A DNA stretch of 64,000 nt from Leptodontidium sp. MPI-SDFR-AT-0119. Taxonomy: Eukaryota; Ascomycota; Leotiomycetes; Helotiales; Leptodontidiaceae. The stretch covers positions 310,001-374,000 of the forward strand of contig JAHLEZ010000014.1 of NCBI GenBank assembly GCA_020726505.1, given 5' to 3'. The notes beneath the pieces are model-generated. The model had not been told where the DNA came from. It did no database searches and was given only the letters and a program-made list of their open reading frames with translations. Shown one piece after another: positions 1 through 11,224 of the stretch; positions within the stretch are counted from its first letter, which is position 1; every line of letters starts with the position of its first letter. The translations under genes and the position numbers were made by a program.

Positions 1-444
1 AAAGAAACCTTGATCAATGATAAGCCCTAGATGAACCAGCATGTGTACTTTCAGTAAACAGAAGAACCTCGTTGGGAATTCGTAGTTCTGGGAAAGGGAC
101 AAGTTCACATTCGGAGATGGGGGGCCGAATAGGCGAGGTTTGTTGCCAGAAGTAAACAAAGAATTGAATAAGCACTCTTCTCAGCAGCCCTCCTGCAAGA
201 GTAGGAATGGCAAAAATATTTCAGAATAATTCATCTACGCGGTAATAACTCAATTCATTCACTACTAGCTACTCATATCGAATAACACTGTAATTCTTTG
301 AACAGGATGACAATCTGTAGGACAGAGGAAAGGGACGAAAAGAAAATCACCAAACCATTCATCTGCAACAAAACCGCGGGAAACAATGTGAAAAGCAGAG
401 CATCCGAAAGAAGTTCCTTAACGTCAAGCTCGACTGAAACCACT
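1..444. other. 3' flank, no gene seen
   Basis: This stretch lies downstream of the spherulin-4 gene on the minus strand. The open frames here are short and antisense to that gene's 3' end. I see no domain, RNA gene or repeat. Confidence 0.5.
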
Positions 445-2300
445 CTAAGCACAGTATCTCCCATTTCCGTCAGGTCCAACACCTTGAACAGGGCAAGGGT
501 GGAAAACATTCGCGCTTGGGCCATATCCCGCTGTCTGGAGCACAAATTTGGTCGTGTCAGTTGTAGAGGTTCCAATAGGAAGAACCCATTTCTGGGTATA
601 GCCAGTATTTGTCACGACAGCTTCTCCCAGTTTCTTCCACTCGAAAGTTGCATTGCCATCAGGTAAAGTTCTTCCCGCGTATATGTACAGAACTTTGTTC
701 TCCACCATGTAGTGATTGCAGACGAAATGTTGGGTGTTGGAGTTGATGGGCCATCCCACTGGGCAAGAATCCTCTACATCCCAGATGAAGATACGAATGA
801 AGGCATATGGTACCACAATGGAAGTTGAGTAAGTGGTAGTTGTCTCAGTGGCGGATACGGTGACATCGAAAACGTAGCGGCCTGGTGTTGGAGGACTTGT
901 TGTTGAGGATGTGACTGTGTTTGACTTGGCTGACTCCGTGCCATCACCGCCAACCGCGGTCACCTCAAACGATAGACCAGAGGTTCCTGGGTCGATGTTA
1001 CCAACTGTAACGCGTGTCAAATCCTTCGTCAAACAAAGAATAGCGGCGCCGTTGAGATAAATTTTGTATCCTATTGCATTCGCAGCAGCTGACCAACTTA
1101 AGCTGACCGAAGAGTACTCGGCACTATCAACCTTCAATCCACTAGGTGTTGCTGCCTGCGGCCCCCCGGAAAATGGAAGCGGATCGGAAATTCCAGGACT
1201 ATCGCCGCTCACAGCATTGAGGAGGATCTGCATGTAAGGGTCCTTGGGTAGCTGGTCGTACGGATTGTCTCCAGAATCATTGGTGACCTCGATCAAACCA
1301 GCGCCACGCTCATTAGCCTTGTTTGCCACTTCTGCAACTTTATCTTGTGGGACATCATAGATGATATGCCAAATTTTGCGGCCGTTCTTTGCGGTCCAGT
1401 CGTTGGGCTTATACGAATCATTGTACTTTTGGTAGGTATTTTCGAATGTCATCAGCGTATCGGCGCTATTTTCGAAGCATTGTGGCATTGGGGCACCGGG
1501 ATTAAGAACCGTGAAGGCACCAGGGCTGTAAGAGGAGGTTTATTAGCCTGATTATCTTTAGATAGTGACTAGAATTGGAGTTGACTTACTACTTTCTCTT
1601 GGTATTTTCGCTGATCAAGCGGTAGGCTTCAGAGTAGACGTTGTTAACCCCACACTCATTCCAAGCCTCGTCAAAGAATATACCGCCTATGGTCCCTGGA
1701 TACAGGGCATACCACAGATCAACGTCTCTCTCGATTTGTGATATCCAGTCAGCAAGGTTGATAGAGCCCAACCTAGTCGCGGTTTTGTCCTTGTTCAAAC
1801 CAAAGTAGCCAGTACGAACGTATCCGATTACACGCTTCCCGGCAGCTGAAGCATCAGTGATGACTTTCTTCCAGTCGCTGTCCACTTTGGTGTCCGGGCC
1901 GTTGACAACATTGGCGATGAGGACGCTGACTTCCTCTTTTGGATAGGCGATCATCCGTGCCCATGCATCTGCGTCGGCAAGGGGATGGATGTAAGATGCT
2001 ATGGCGATTTGCTGCGGTATAGCAGCCGAGACATCCCTTTGTTCTGAGTTTACGTGCAGAACTCCGCTGCTATGAATGACAATCAAATATCAGCATTACC
2101 ATTTAGTCTAGCCTTCAAAGAAGAGTATGAATACCACGTATAATGGCATTTAGCGGGCAAAAGACCCCACCAGATTGGAGGTCATGATCTTTTTGATGCA
2201 CCATAGAACAAAGGCAAGGCATGGAGATCGCTTACTAGGCAGATGGAATTGCCAATGCAGGGAGCAAAGTACTCGCTGTGACTAGAAGTTGAAGAAGCAT
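445..2300 (-). CDS. Secreted spherulin-4-type protein with fibronectin III domain
   Basis: The exons, in transcription order, are 2300-2236, 2069-1590 and 1525-445, giving 541 residues; both introns are GT-AG and the joints are in frame. Exon 1 encodes a clean signal peptide (MLLQLLVTASTLLPALA) and was missed if only long ORFs are read. Exons 2-3 carry the spherulation-specific family 4 fold: IASYIHPLAD near the start, GYVRTGYF, the FFDEAWNE acidic motif, and TVLNPG formed across the second splice. A fibronectin type III domain (VDSAEYSSVSLSWSA...IGYKIY) follows, then a C-terminal beta-rich module with paired cysteines (SCPVGW, HFVCNHY). Spherulin-4 proteins are secreted fungal and slime-mould proteins of uncertain, possibly glycanase-like, function. 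The FnIII plus C-terminal module suggests binding to polysaccharide or surfaces. The gene structure is firm and the biochemical role is not. Confidence 0.88.
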
Positions 2301-4019
2301 GATGAAGTAGGATGATGGTGCTTGAAGTAAATTGCAGCGGATTGTTTGAACATAGAACAGTGTGAAGACAATTCGGAAGCTCTGTGTTAGGAGAAACGAG
2401 ATGAGCGACATCACTCTCTCTTATGGGAATTCAAGAAGTGTGAAGTTGCTGTAATCATTGCAGCTAGTCTGGAAGTTGCCATGCGAGGTATTGATGTCTC
2501 AACTTCAGCTGATGGTGAGTTTTCAACCAAGTAAGCAGATTCTGAGTCTAGGATGCTCAAAAGACTTAAAAATTTGGTAGACCTAGGCAACACTTCTGCC
2601 AAAACATAAAAATGCTCTTTCCTGTCATCATATCGAAGCACACAGACGTAATCTGCTCCAAAATTACTCATTCTGAGGTGCAAGTTACTGGTCAGAGTAT
2701 ACGAAACTATTCCTATGACATCTTAAAAGTTACACCTGTTGTCCACAGTGCCTATATTATGGGATGTTATGAGACATAGTGACAGTTATGACATGTTAGG
2801 ATGAGTAGGAGTTGACGAGTTAGGCTGAGCTTTCCGGACTCATGTAGTACAAGGGAGTACGATGCTGGAATCACTCGCAGAAAGACGGGCCACGAACCTT
2901 TCCATAAAGTTGTCATAGCATTGAATCGAGAATAATTCGTCATCCAGGCAGAGTTTTGGAACAACTCGTTCAGCTTAGGCCGAACGGCACAAGAGTTTGA
3001 TGACTTGAGCAGCAGCAGGAAGGTTACTGTCTCAACTTCAAAACTTCAAGTGAAAGGCAAAAATTGATGGATAGGCTGTTAGTCCTATGTCTTAAGGATA
3101 TAGCGGAAATAACTAGCCAAGCAAATGTTGCTTGTCCTGTCACTTTTCTAGAATATGAAAATTTTCCATTCCTGTCAACTAAAGATTCCGCGATGGAAGG
3201 ATACTGTACCGGATGACAGGTGTTTGCAGCTCCACCATGGTACCTTGCATCGCACATGAACACGGCTCAGAAGCAACCTAAGACTACGATATGATTGACT
3301 GCGCTGTGCCGGGTTATCCGATCTGTTCGTAGTGTTCGCATAGCATTACTTCGATATCCCGTCCTAGTGGGCTTCCGAGGTTCGATGAGGCACACGAGGT
3401 AAAATACGTAAAAGATTGGTTGGGTGTTTGTTCATTACAGAAGATGGGATGTTGACGTCGTCTGAACTGGAGCAGGGGTACCAAAAAGGATAACCGAGAG
3501 CTCAGAGAGGATGACACGATATACGATACAGAGCCCCAAGTCCAATCGGTTGGATAGCACAGTAAGCTCTGCAAGGCACCTGATGCGCAGTACTGATCGG
3601 ATGGAGATTATGGGACAACTGACGTCTGCTTTAAGACATATACCAGCCTTGAGTTGTTACTCACAAGATGGTGAAGTTTTCTTCCGAGCTTTTGCTAGTT
3701 ACACAGAATAGTAGAATTTGAGAGTAGTTGCCTTAGACAACTAATCTAGGGGATTTGAGTATAATGCTTAGGAAGATTAGTTGATATTTTGCAAGTAGTT
3801 TGAGGAGCACAGTGCCATAAAAATCAGAAACTGTCGCTTAAGTTAGTCTACAGTGCTGATTGGCTGCTTCCAAGAGAAATGCAGCTCATGTACACGTACC
3901 CCACACCACGAAGCCATGTCACTTTAGATCAGAACACTTCTTTCACTCGGCGTTGAGAATAGGTTTATGACGACAAGCTAACTCGAATAAATCTAAGCTT
4001 CCCACGCAGGGTCCCAGTC
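2301..4019. other. Intergenic, no recognisable gene
   Basis: About 1.7 kb separate two divergently transcribed genes. Several minus-strand open frames of 60-90 codons (2411-2683, 2767-2964, 3024-3263, 3314-3574) are not linked by convincing splice sites and show no domain I recognise. They could be a decayed gene, but I cannot support that. The final 100-200 bp should hold the promoter of the SDR gene. Confidence 0.4.
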
Positions 4020-5135
4020 ATGGCTCCATCGTATGTAATTGTTCCTTCAGTTCTTTCCCCCTAACGGTATTGTCTGACTCCTCAGATATGTGCTTGTCAC
4101 AGGGGCAACCGGATTCATCGGAGCCCACGTCGTAGACGTCCTTTTAAACCGAGGGCTGAAAGTACGAGGAGCCACTCGGTCAATAAAGAAAGGAGAGGCC
4201 ATGTTGCAAGCCCGACCACAGTTCGCAACGCAGCTGGATTTCGTGCAGATTGAGGATTTTGAGAAGAGTGGGGTATTCGAAGATGCAGTCAAGGATGTTG
4301 ATGCTGTGATCCATGTTGCCAGTGTGAGGTATAGCCCAAATTTCTCGAAGCAAAATAACTGATATCGATGAAGCCGTTTACGTACGACACGAAAGATAAT
4401 GAGAAGGAACTTATTCTTCCGGCGATTAATGGTGTGCGCTCCATGCTTGAAGCTGCTGCCAAGAGCAAGATCCAGCGTATCGTGATGACTTCCTCCTTCG
4501 CTGCAGTCATGGACATCAACAGAAAAGCACCTCCGTACTTCACATACACAGCTGAGGATTGGAATCCACTCACGTACGAGGTATCGATCGACCCAGCTAC
4601 AAGTGCGGTGGTGGCCTACCGAGGATCTAAGAAGTTCGCTGAGCTCGAAGCCTGGAACTTCGTGAAAGAGAAGAAACCTAAATTCGACATCGTGACGTTG
4701 TGTCCACCGATGACGTTTGGTCCAGTCGTCCACCCTGTTGCTGGGGTGGGATTTCTCAATGAGTCGAACAAGATGTTGTGGATGGTTGCGAGTGGGGAAC
4801 CGCTGCCTGTGGCCAGGGTGCCCTTTTGGGTTGACGTGAGAGATTTGGCGGAAGCTCACGTAGAGGCTCTGCTAAAGCCCGATGCGGGAAATAAGAGATT
4901 TGTTGTTGCTTCCCCTCAACGATTTTCCTACTCGCTAGCTGCGGATGTCATCAAGGACAAGTTTGGCGAAAGAGAAGGGAAGATTTCTGATGAGGTACAG
5001 ATTGTTGATGATTCACATGGACTTGATGGGGAAACTGCTGCTAAGGCTCTCGGTCTCACCTACCGGCCTTTTGAAGATACTGTGGTTGATTTGATAACCC
5101 AGGCTTTGAAGATGGGTGTTGGGTCTGAATCTTGA
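4020..5135 (+). CDS. Extended SDR NAD(P)-dependent reductase (Gre2/dihydroflavonol reductase-like)
   Basis: The exons are 4020-4030, 4086-4323 and 4374-5135 (introns of 55 and 50 bp), giving 336 residues. The 11-base first exon (MAPS) is fixed by the splice that yields YVLVTGATGFIG, the Rossmann glycine motif at residues about 9-16. The second splice joins HVAS to PFTYDT. Downstream are TSSFAAVM (active-site serine region) and AYRGSKKFAE, which supplies the Tyr-x-x-x-Lys pair. Length and motifs match the methylglyoxal/ketoreductase-type branch of extended SDRs, which reduce aldehydes or ketones with NADPH in the cytosol. The substrate cannot be told. It is divergent from the spherulin gene and convergent with the esterase that follows. 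Confidence 0.9.
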
Positions 5136-5370
5136 TTGCTTCTGCAGTGATCTTGGCTTGCTCCTTTTTGTGTAAGCAATACTCTGCAACGAATGGAACA
5201 TATTTTTAAGCTGCGAGATTTAGAAAGAAAACAAAATTCATCTAATATTACATTGAAGTCTATGAGAATAAATACTGTGAGGTATTACAAAGACTGCTGA
5301 CGATGCATTCCCGAGATACAAGAGGGTTTTATGACGTCCCCTCTCTCATTCAAGCCTAGCAGGGACGAAT

Positions 5371-6495
5371 TCAAGAAGATGCATCCAGGATCACTTCGGA
5401 ATAAGAACCATTCTTCCCATCCAGCAACGCACTCTTCTTTCCCTTCAACGTAAAACCCATGAAAGCCTGCACATAAGCAGTGATGATCTCCAAAGATCTC
5501 AATCCTCCAATCGTGCCCACAAGCTCGGTACCTGCATCTCCCAACATACCCTCAAAACCCAACGCATTGATCAGAGCCGGGAAGTCGGTGAAAGTTCCGT
5601 GAGCACTGCCCTTCAACTCGAACTGTCTCTTCCAGCCAGCCAGCACTGACCAAGTAGCTGTCCAACTGGCATCTGTGGTGATGTTCTTTCCCTCGTGGGA
5701 GAAGATCATGAAAGGTCTTTTGAGTCCCTTATTGACGACTGTGCTGAAGAATGTGCCGTCTAAGTTGATCCCGCCGACGATGCGCTTGTCTTTCAGCATT
5801 GCCTGGGCAGCTGTTGCTCCACCGAGAGAATGTCCGAACATGGCGACTTTGGAGACATCGACCTCGCAGCCGACTCCGGGGAATAGTTTATTGGAGATGG
5901 AAGGGAGGGCTAGCTGGTCGAGAACGAATGAGACATCTTTCGTTCTGACGTCCACTGCGAAGTCGATGTCGGTCTCGATATCAATTCCCAGAATGGTGGA
6001 GTTGTCTGGGAAGGTTACAATGTCGGCGTCGTATGGGTGATCGATAGTGATGACGGTGTATCCGGCACTTGCAACCTGCTGCGCCATGACGGCGTAGATG
6101 AGTCTCGAGTTCCCGGATCCAGTCGAAAAGAGGACAATTGGGTAGGCTTTGGCATTTCGTGAAGATGGCCTGCAGGTTTGCATGTCGATGGATTCAAATG
6201 TTCCAGCCGGAATGCCGAGAGATGCGTAGGAGGCATCTTTAAACTCGGCTGTGATGGGATCCATGTATGGCGTGAGCGATGCTGAACATTGAGAGGCGGG
6301 AATGGGGTTGAATACTGAGATCATGAGAGCTCGGGGAGTTTTGGTTGGTGCGTAGGGATCGAGACGGTTCTTATCTGTGAGTTTGAAAGATGCAAGGGTG
6401 GTGTTGTAGGGTCCGATTGGGGCTGGAAGAGTGAGAGCTGAGGCTTGAATTATTCCAGCCAGAATGAGCCCAGCTTTGGAACCGAAGAAAAACAT
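5371..6495 (-). CDS. Secreted PAF-acetylhydrolase-like alpha/beta hydrolase
   Basis: This is a single-exon ORF of 374 residues. The N-terminus, MFFFGSKAGLILAGIIQASA, is a good signal peptide. The nucleophile elbow GHSLGG gives Ser225, with LDGTF (Asp246) and GSAHGTF (His299) as the likely acid and base of the triad. Segments such as YPIVLFSTGSGNSRL, TVITIDHPYDAD and RTKDVSFVLDQL match platelet-activating-factor acetylhydrolase/plasma lipase-like proteins of fungi. These hydrolyse short acyl esters of lipids. The protein is probably secreted, and its true substrate is unknown. It is convergent with the SDR gene across a 235 bp gap. Confidence 0.88.
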   Translation of the reverse strand: MFFFGSKAGLILAGIIQASALTLPAPIGPYNTTLASFKLTDKNRLDPYAPTKTPRALMISVFNPIPASQCSASLTPYMDPITAEFKDASYASLGIPAGTFESIDMQTCRPSSRNAKAYPIVLFSTGSGNSRLIYAVMAQQVASAGYTVITIDHPYDADIVTFPDNSTILGIDIETDIDFAVDVRTKDVSFVLDQLALPSISNKLFPGVGCEVDVSKVAMFGHSLGGATAAQAMLKDKRIVGGINLDGTFFSTVVNKGLKRPFMIFSHEGKNITTDASWTATWSVLAGWKRQFELKGSAHGTFTDFPALINALGFEGMLGDAGTELVGTIGGLRSLEIITAYVQAFMGFTLKGKKSALLDGKNGSYSEVILDASS

Positions 6496-7577
6496 GGTGT
6501 TGGCAAGTGAAGTTGCTGTGGTGTGGAGTAGAGAAACGACTGAGATGAGCTGTGTTGGTGTTGATCGATAGTGCTCTGTTGGGTAGGATGGATTAATCTC
6601 TGGGGACTCGATTATATATACAATTCATGGCACTTCAAAACATCGGAGGATCTAAGGATGTGTCTAGCCTATTGATCAGCTCCATCTTACAAGTTCATCC
6701 CATTGCGTTCAACCCTTACCCCAACAGGCATTGTTCGAGAACTGTTTTCTAGAATGCGTCCAAAGGTTACCAAATTTAGCCTAGTAACTTTGGAATTCTC
6801 GCCGTCTTATGACATTGTCCGGGGAGCTGGGTCGATCATTTATCCGAGCGAGGCTCAGCCCGACCCCACTGCGGTACGGCACTGAGAGGGAGAGTCCACA
6901 AGGCGCCCTTCGTAAAAATTCCATGTCATGTAAGATGATGTAGATGAGTAAACGGGGAATGCAAAATTGTTGAGTGGGGAAGTTGGTAAGATCTTGGCTA
7001 TTTCGACCCGAGTCATGGATGCCAGGCCTCGCTTCTCGCTTTGTGTGTAACCGAAAATGGACAGAGAGTAAACAAACGAGCAGAATAGCGTCAGCTTTGA
7101 AGAATCTTACATGTCCAATACAGGAATTGCAAAATTTAACTCATTCTAATTCAATGTGACAGTATCACTGGAGAAGAAAACTCCCCCAAGGGGAGATTAC
7201 GTAGTCAAGCCACGAATCACGTGTAGAATGCGCTCGATTGCTTCCAGATCGGGGATAGTGTCCTATCCACACCTTTTCCACTCCAGATCTTGGCGTCAAA
7301 TCCTCCTCTCACAACAGCAACAATGACACAACGTGAGCCACAAGTGGGTAATGGGATTCCGATTAACCAGTACGAGATTTAGAGTCAACTAGGCATCCAC
7401 CTTGATATGAATCCAAGCTCAGCCGTATTCGCGGCTTGCCCAGCCCTCATCGCGCTCGAATTCTTCTCTTTTCAGAATTCTCTCTCCTCCGCATTTCCTC
7501 ATCCTCCTCCAATGACGACGATACAGCTTGAAGCCAGGATCTGAAAGCACCATCAAGACGTTTGAATCCTACTCAAT
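6496..7577. other. Divergent promoter region
   Basis: About 1.1 kb lie between the minus-strand esterase and the plus-strand Zn2Cys6 regulator, so both promoters should be here. The short open frames at 6703-6885 and 6974-7159 show no domain or splice support. A CT-rich tract at 7450-7520 just upstream of the regulator looks like a fungal transcription-start region. Confidence 0.45.
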
Positions 7578-9126
7578 ATGGTTCTAGGACCGCTGGATAA
7601 ACGAATCATCCGAACCCGGTGCCAGGCATGTTCACGGCGACGAATCAAGGTCAGTCATTGTCTACCACTGCGGAGACATATCGTTCGATACTAACCTTTT
7701 CCAGTGCGAAGGCGGCTCGCCATGTGCATACTGCGCGAAGAAGAAAATCCCATGCATACCCCCGCCCACGACCAAGAGCGCAGGCGTAATCTTCGTAAAC
7801 GACAAGTCTCACTCATCAACTTCAACTTTAAAAGTTCAACCCAAAGTCTCAGACCCGGCCGTCACACTCACAGTCACACTCCCGAAAAAAGTCCAACAAC
7901 CCAAATCCAGCAATTTCATCGCCCAGTTCTTCTCAGTATTCATAGTGCGGAATGATTTCTCAGGCGGCTCCTTGGACATGGACGGCATCGTGGCGAATTT
8001 CCAATCCTCGCCTAGTCTGTACCATGCTGCCATCGCGGTTGGTGCTTTGAATGCGAGCAAGGAGATGCTGGCGCCTGCGAGGGAGAGGAGAGCTGCTACT
8101 GTGGCGGCGTTGTCTTCGTATAGGACTTCGTTAGTTGAATTTCAGGAGGAGATTCGTTGTAGGGATGTTAAGAAGAATGATGCTGCGCTGTGGACGACGC
8201 TTTTCTTAGGACTGTTTGAGGTATGATCCTTTGCTCTGAGAAGAATAAAAATGGCTGAATGGAGGAGAGCTGACATTAGTAGCTCATGTACGATATGACC
8301 GGCTCGGGATGGGTAAAGCACATTCTATATGGGACATCTCGGATGCTTCAGCTTCGAGGTCCAGAAGCCCATATGACAGGTCGAGGGCGGTCATTCTTTC
8401 TCACAGTCCGGATCTTCGAGATATCCCGCTCGTTGACATTCTCAGAGCCTACGTTTCTGAATGAAAAGCCGTGGGTGGAGCTGATGGATAGGATGTGGGT
8501 GGACGATGTGAGTGATTGGCATCCGAAGGAGAAGATGTATGATTTGATGCTGGAGACGCAGGGGTTGGGTGAGAAGTAAACACCCATTTTTTCAGACCCG
8601 GCGATGAACTTGAACTAAATACGGTATCAGGGTATGGAACGTCGTGAGAGAGAATACGGAGGTTCCATCACACCGTATGGACGAAGCGCTCATCAACCTC
8701 GCAACTAAAGGGATTTTTCTGCGGCAAACGATTGACAGTTGGTACAAGAGTTTCACCGACTCCTCAATATCCCTAGAGGACGATCCCTGGTCCCTCCTCG
8801 CAACGATATACTACCACGCCATCTCTATCTACCTAACAGGGCTCTTCGACTACCGGCCTCAATTCAACACGATACCCTTCCCGAACCTATCGCCCGCTAC
8901 GATACAAGCACACGTATGCTCTATAATCTCTCAGACGATGCTAGCTTTATCCACCACTAATTTGGCGGGTGCTTTATTCGTGTTTGCGTTGAGGGTGGCG
9001 GGCGCGAGGGCTGTTAAAGAGGAACAGAGGAGGGAGATTCTAGGGATGTTGGTTGAGATCTCGACGAGGAGTTTTGTGGTCGCGGAAGCTTTCAAGGCGG
9101 ATCTTGAGGAGTTGTGGTGGGGTTAG
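7578..9126 (+). CDS. Zn2Cys6 binuclear-cluster transcription factor
   Basis: The exons are 7578-7649, 7705-8220, 8283-8575 and 8631-9126 (introns of 55, 62 and 55 bp), giving 458 residues. The cluster is built across the first splice: Cys15, 18, 25, 31, 34 and 41, spacing 2-6-5-2-6, with the basic RRRIK between. A middle region (SSPSLYHAAIAVGAL, ALWTTLFLGLFELMYD) and SRMLQLRGPE belong to the fungal-specific transcription factor family (Fungal_trans_2-like). The 3' end of intron 2 must be the second of two nearby AGs, because the first would read directly into TAG. Predicted to be nuclear and DNA binding at CGG-type half sites. The targets are unknown; the esterase next door shares its promoter region and is one candidate by position only. 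Confidence 0.9.
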
Positions 9127-10020
9127 AGGAGTGAGAAGGGGGTGGTAGAAGGGCTTGTGATTGAGGTTTTGCAGTACCTGTGAAGTCTGTGTTGGATTCT
9201 ACAGCAAACCCAGCTCAGGGCCACTCGAACACCACAGAGTTCATCCCCACAAGCCATGGATCAGTGCAATGTACTAGTATTACGAAGATTTTCGTACGAA
9301 GAATACTCCCTGATTCTACGCTCTGATTCTACTCCTTGATTTTACTCTTTGATCGGAAATGAAAGCCTAATCAAGTCTCACATTTTCAGGAGACGACAAA
9401 ATAGGGAAAGGAAAGACTATACTCTACCCCACCTGTTCACGGACGAACAACAGTGTCGAGAGCTTGAAGAAGCATATCACGAGTAGATATGTACAACGAA
9501 ATGGAATAATCATCCGATTTTACATCACCGAGTTCCTGCGCAGCGTCCCCGTTTATAAAATCAAAACCCAATCAAGGTCCAAAGCGCACTCGCTTCAGCA
9601 TCTAAGTCAGATATCAAATCCTTCTCACAAGCCACTCAGTCTACAAAATCAAAACAAACAATCAAAGCCGACTGCGGGTAAATAAGTAAACAAGTAAAAA
9701 AAAACACAACAACTCCAATCCCTCGCAAAAACCACCCGTGCTCTGTATCCCGTCACCGCATTCATCCCCTGCGGGCTCAAATACGAATTAATCAAGAGGT
9801 CAAAACCACACTCGCTTAAATCCCAAGATACAGCAAGTCACACAAAGCGGTCTATAATCTATTGCATGAAGCTGAGACGAGCGGGATGACACGACAGGAA
9901 CAAATCATGACGGAAGATGGGATCTAAATGTGGGTAGTGAGAAGAGGGGGGAAAAAAGGGGGATGTGAGAGGGAGAGAGTTCGTTTTCGTTTTTTCTTCT
10001 TTGCTGCGTTTCTGCTTTTA
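9127..10020. other. Intergenic, no gene seen
   Basis: This is the 3' flank of the regulator leading into the transposon block. The stretch at 9300-9355 holds a few imperfect repeats of TGATTCTAC/TGATTTTAC. The open frame at 9464-9685 is low-complexity and has no domain. Confidence 0.4.
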
Positions 10021-10029
10021 TACTTTTCG

Positions 10030-11224
10030 ATAGCATCTCCTTATCTCCTTATATTGAAGTACGGTCGGCCCTGCTTTACAAGAACTCGATCCGAATACTC
10101 TCCTTACCTCGCGGCGACGACGACGGCCTCTTACAAACGTCTCTGCGGACAAACTAGCCCCGCGGCGCCCGCGATAGACCCGTTAACCGTCCGTTATAGT
10201 CCTAGTTAACGTCTTTAAGGACCCTCCTACCGACCCCCCTAATATACGGCCTCCTGGCTTCCTCTCACGCTTCCGACCAGCTCCCCCTTATACTCTTACT
10301 CCACTTACGGGCCGCTGTACGGCTTGCGGGGCCCTTCACTTCTCCCCTACGGACGGTCTCTTCGAGGCCTGTTATAAAAAGGGCGACGTCGTGCTTCCCC
10401 GGATCCGGGAGCCTCCGCCATACCTTAAATATCTCTTTACGAGCGATAATCCGCTTTGCCGAGGCTTTCAAACGAATATCCGAGTATATAACTGTGCTTT
10501 TGCCTTCACATCCATTAATTATAAAAAGGATACGCGGATCGACTTCTCCCGTGGTATTTAGTGCTTTCAAATCCATGGCGAGCTCTTCTATTTTCAAGGC
10601 CCGCTACGGCCAGCTTTACACGAGGAACCCTCCTTTACACAGCTCTTTTTTTACGACCCGCTCTTTGTAATAAACGTACGAGCTATTAACTTCCCTTACT
10701 TAGACCGTACGATCCTCTTATAGCTTACGAATATACTTACGGATTATAACCCGTTTATTACGGTTTATAAGACGGCCCGCGAGTATCTTATAAACTAGCA
10801 GACTAATTTCCGGATCTTACTTAACCCGCAAATGCGCTTAATTATCGAGTCGGGCGCGGATCGTCGTCATAAGAACCTCCCGACTAGTAACGAAATCACG
10901 GCGATTATTTCGGACGAGTATATAAATGCAAGCCGCCGCGACTTGGTTCTTACGATCCGTAAAGGGGGCCGCGAGCGTCCGTAAATACATACAATCGACG
11001 TTACACACGCTGCGTATATGCCCCTATACTACATCCTACGGCGACCTTAGCTAGTACTACGGCGGTTTACAATTACGAGACCGGAACGGGACCCGTCAAC
11101 GGACGCGGCTTGAGCAGCGGGCCTTTTACCGGTACTACCTTCACGTCCGTGAGGCCTTCTCCCCGCTCTTCTACGCCGGCCGCCTTATTTATAATTATCC
11201 GTAAGTGTCCGTAAGTCCTCTCTT
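10030..11224 (+). mobile_element. Helitron remnant with helitron_like_N coding relic
   Basis: Composition changes here: CpG and TpA are frequent while CpA is rare. In the plus frame at about 10640-11040 a broken translation reads DPLFVINVRAINFPYLDRTILL, a TAG stop, then NILTDYNPF, YKTAREYLIN, another TAG, and NFRILLNPQMRLIIESGADRR followed by LPTSNEI and DEYINASRRDLVL. This is the Helitron_like_N domain found N-terminal to the Rep/helicase of fungal Helitrons. Several stops fall where glutamine (CAG/CAA to TAG/TAA) is expected. That fits repeat-induced C-to-T mutation in CpA. No helicase motifs follow, so the element is truncated. Element ends were not defined and the boundaries are approximate. 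Confidence 0.7.

Noticed and set aside
10265..10597. 110-codon minus ORF in the Helitron relic
   Set aside because: The plus strand carries the Helitron domain nearby; this frame has no domain and arises from biased composition.
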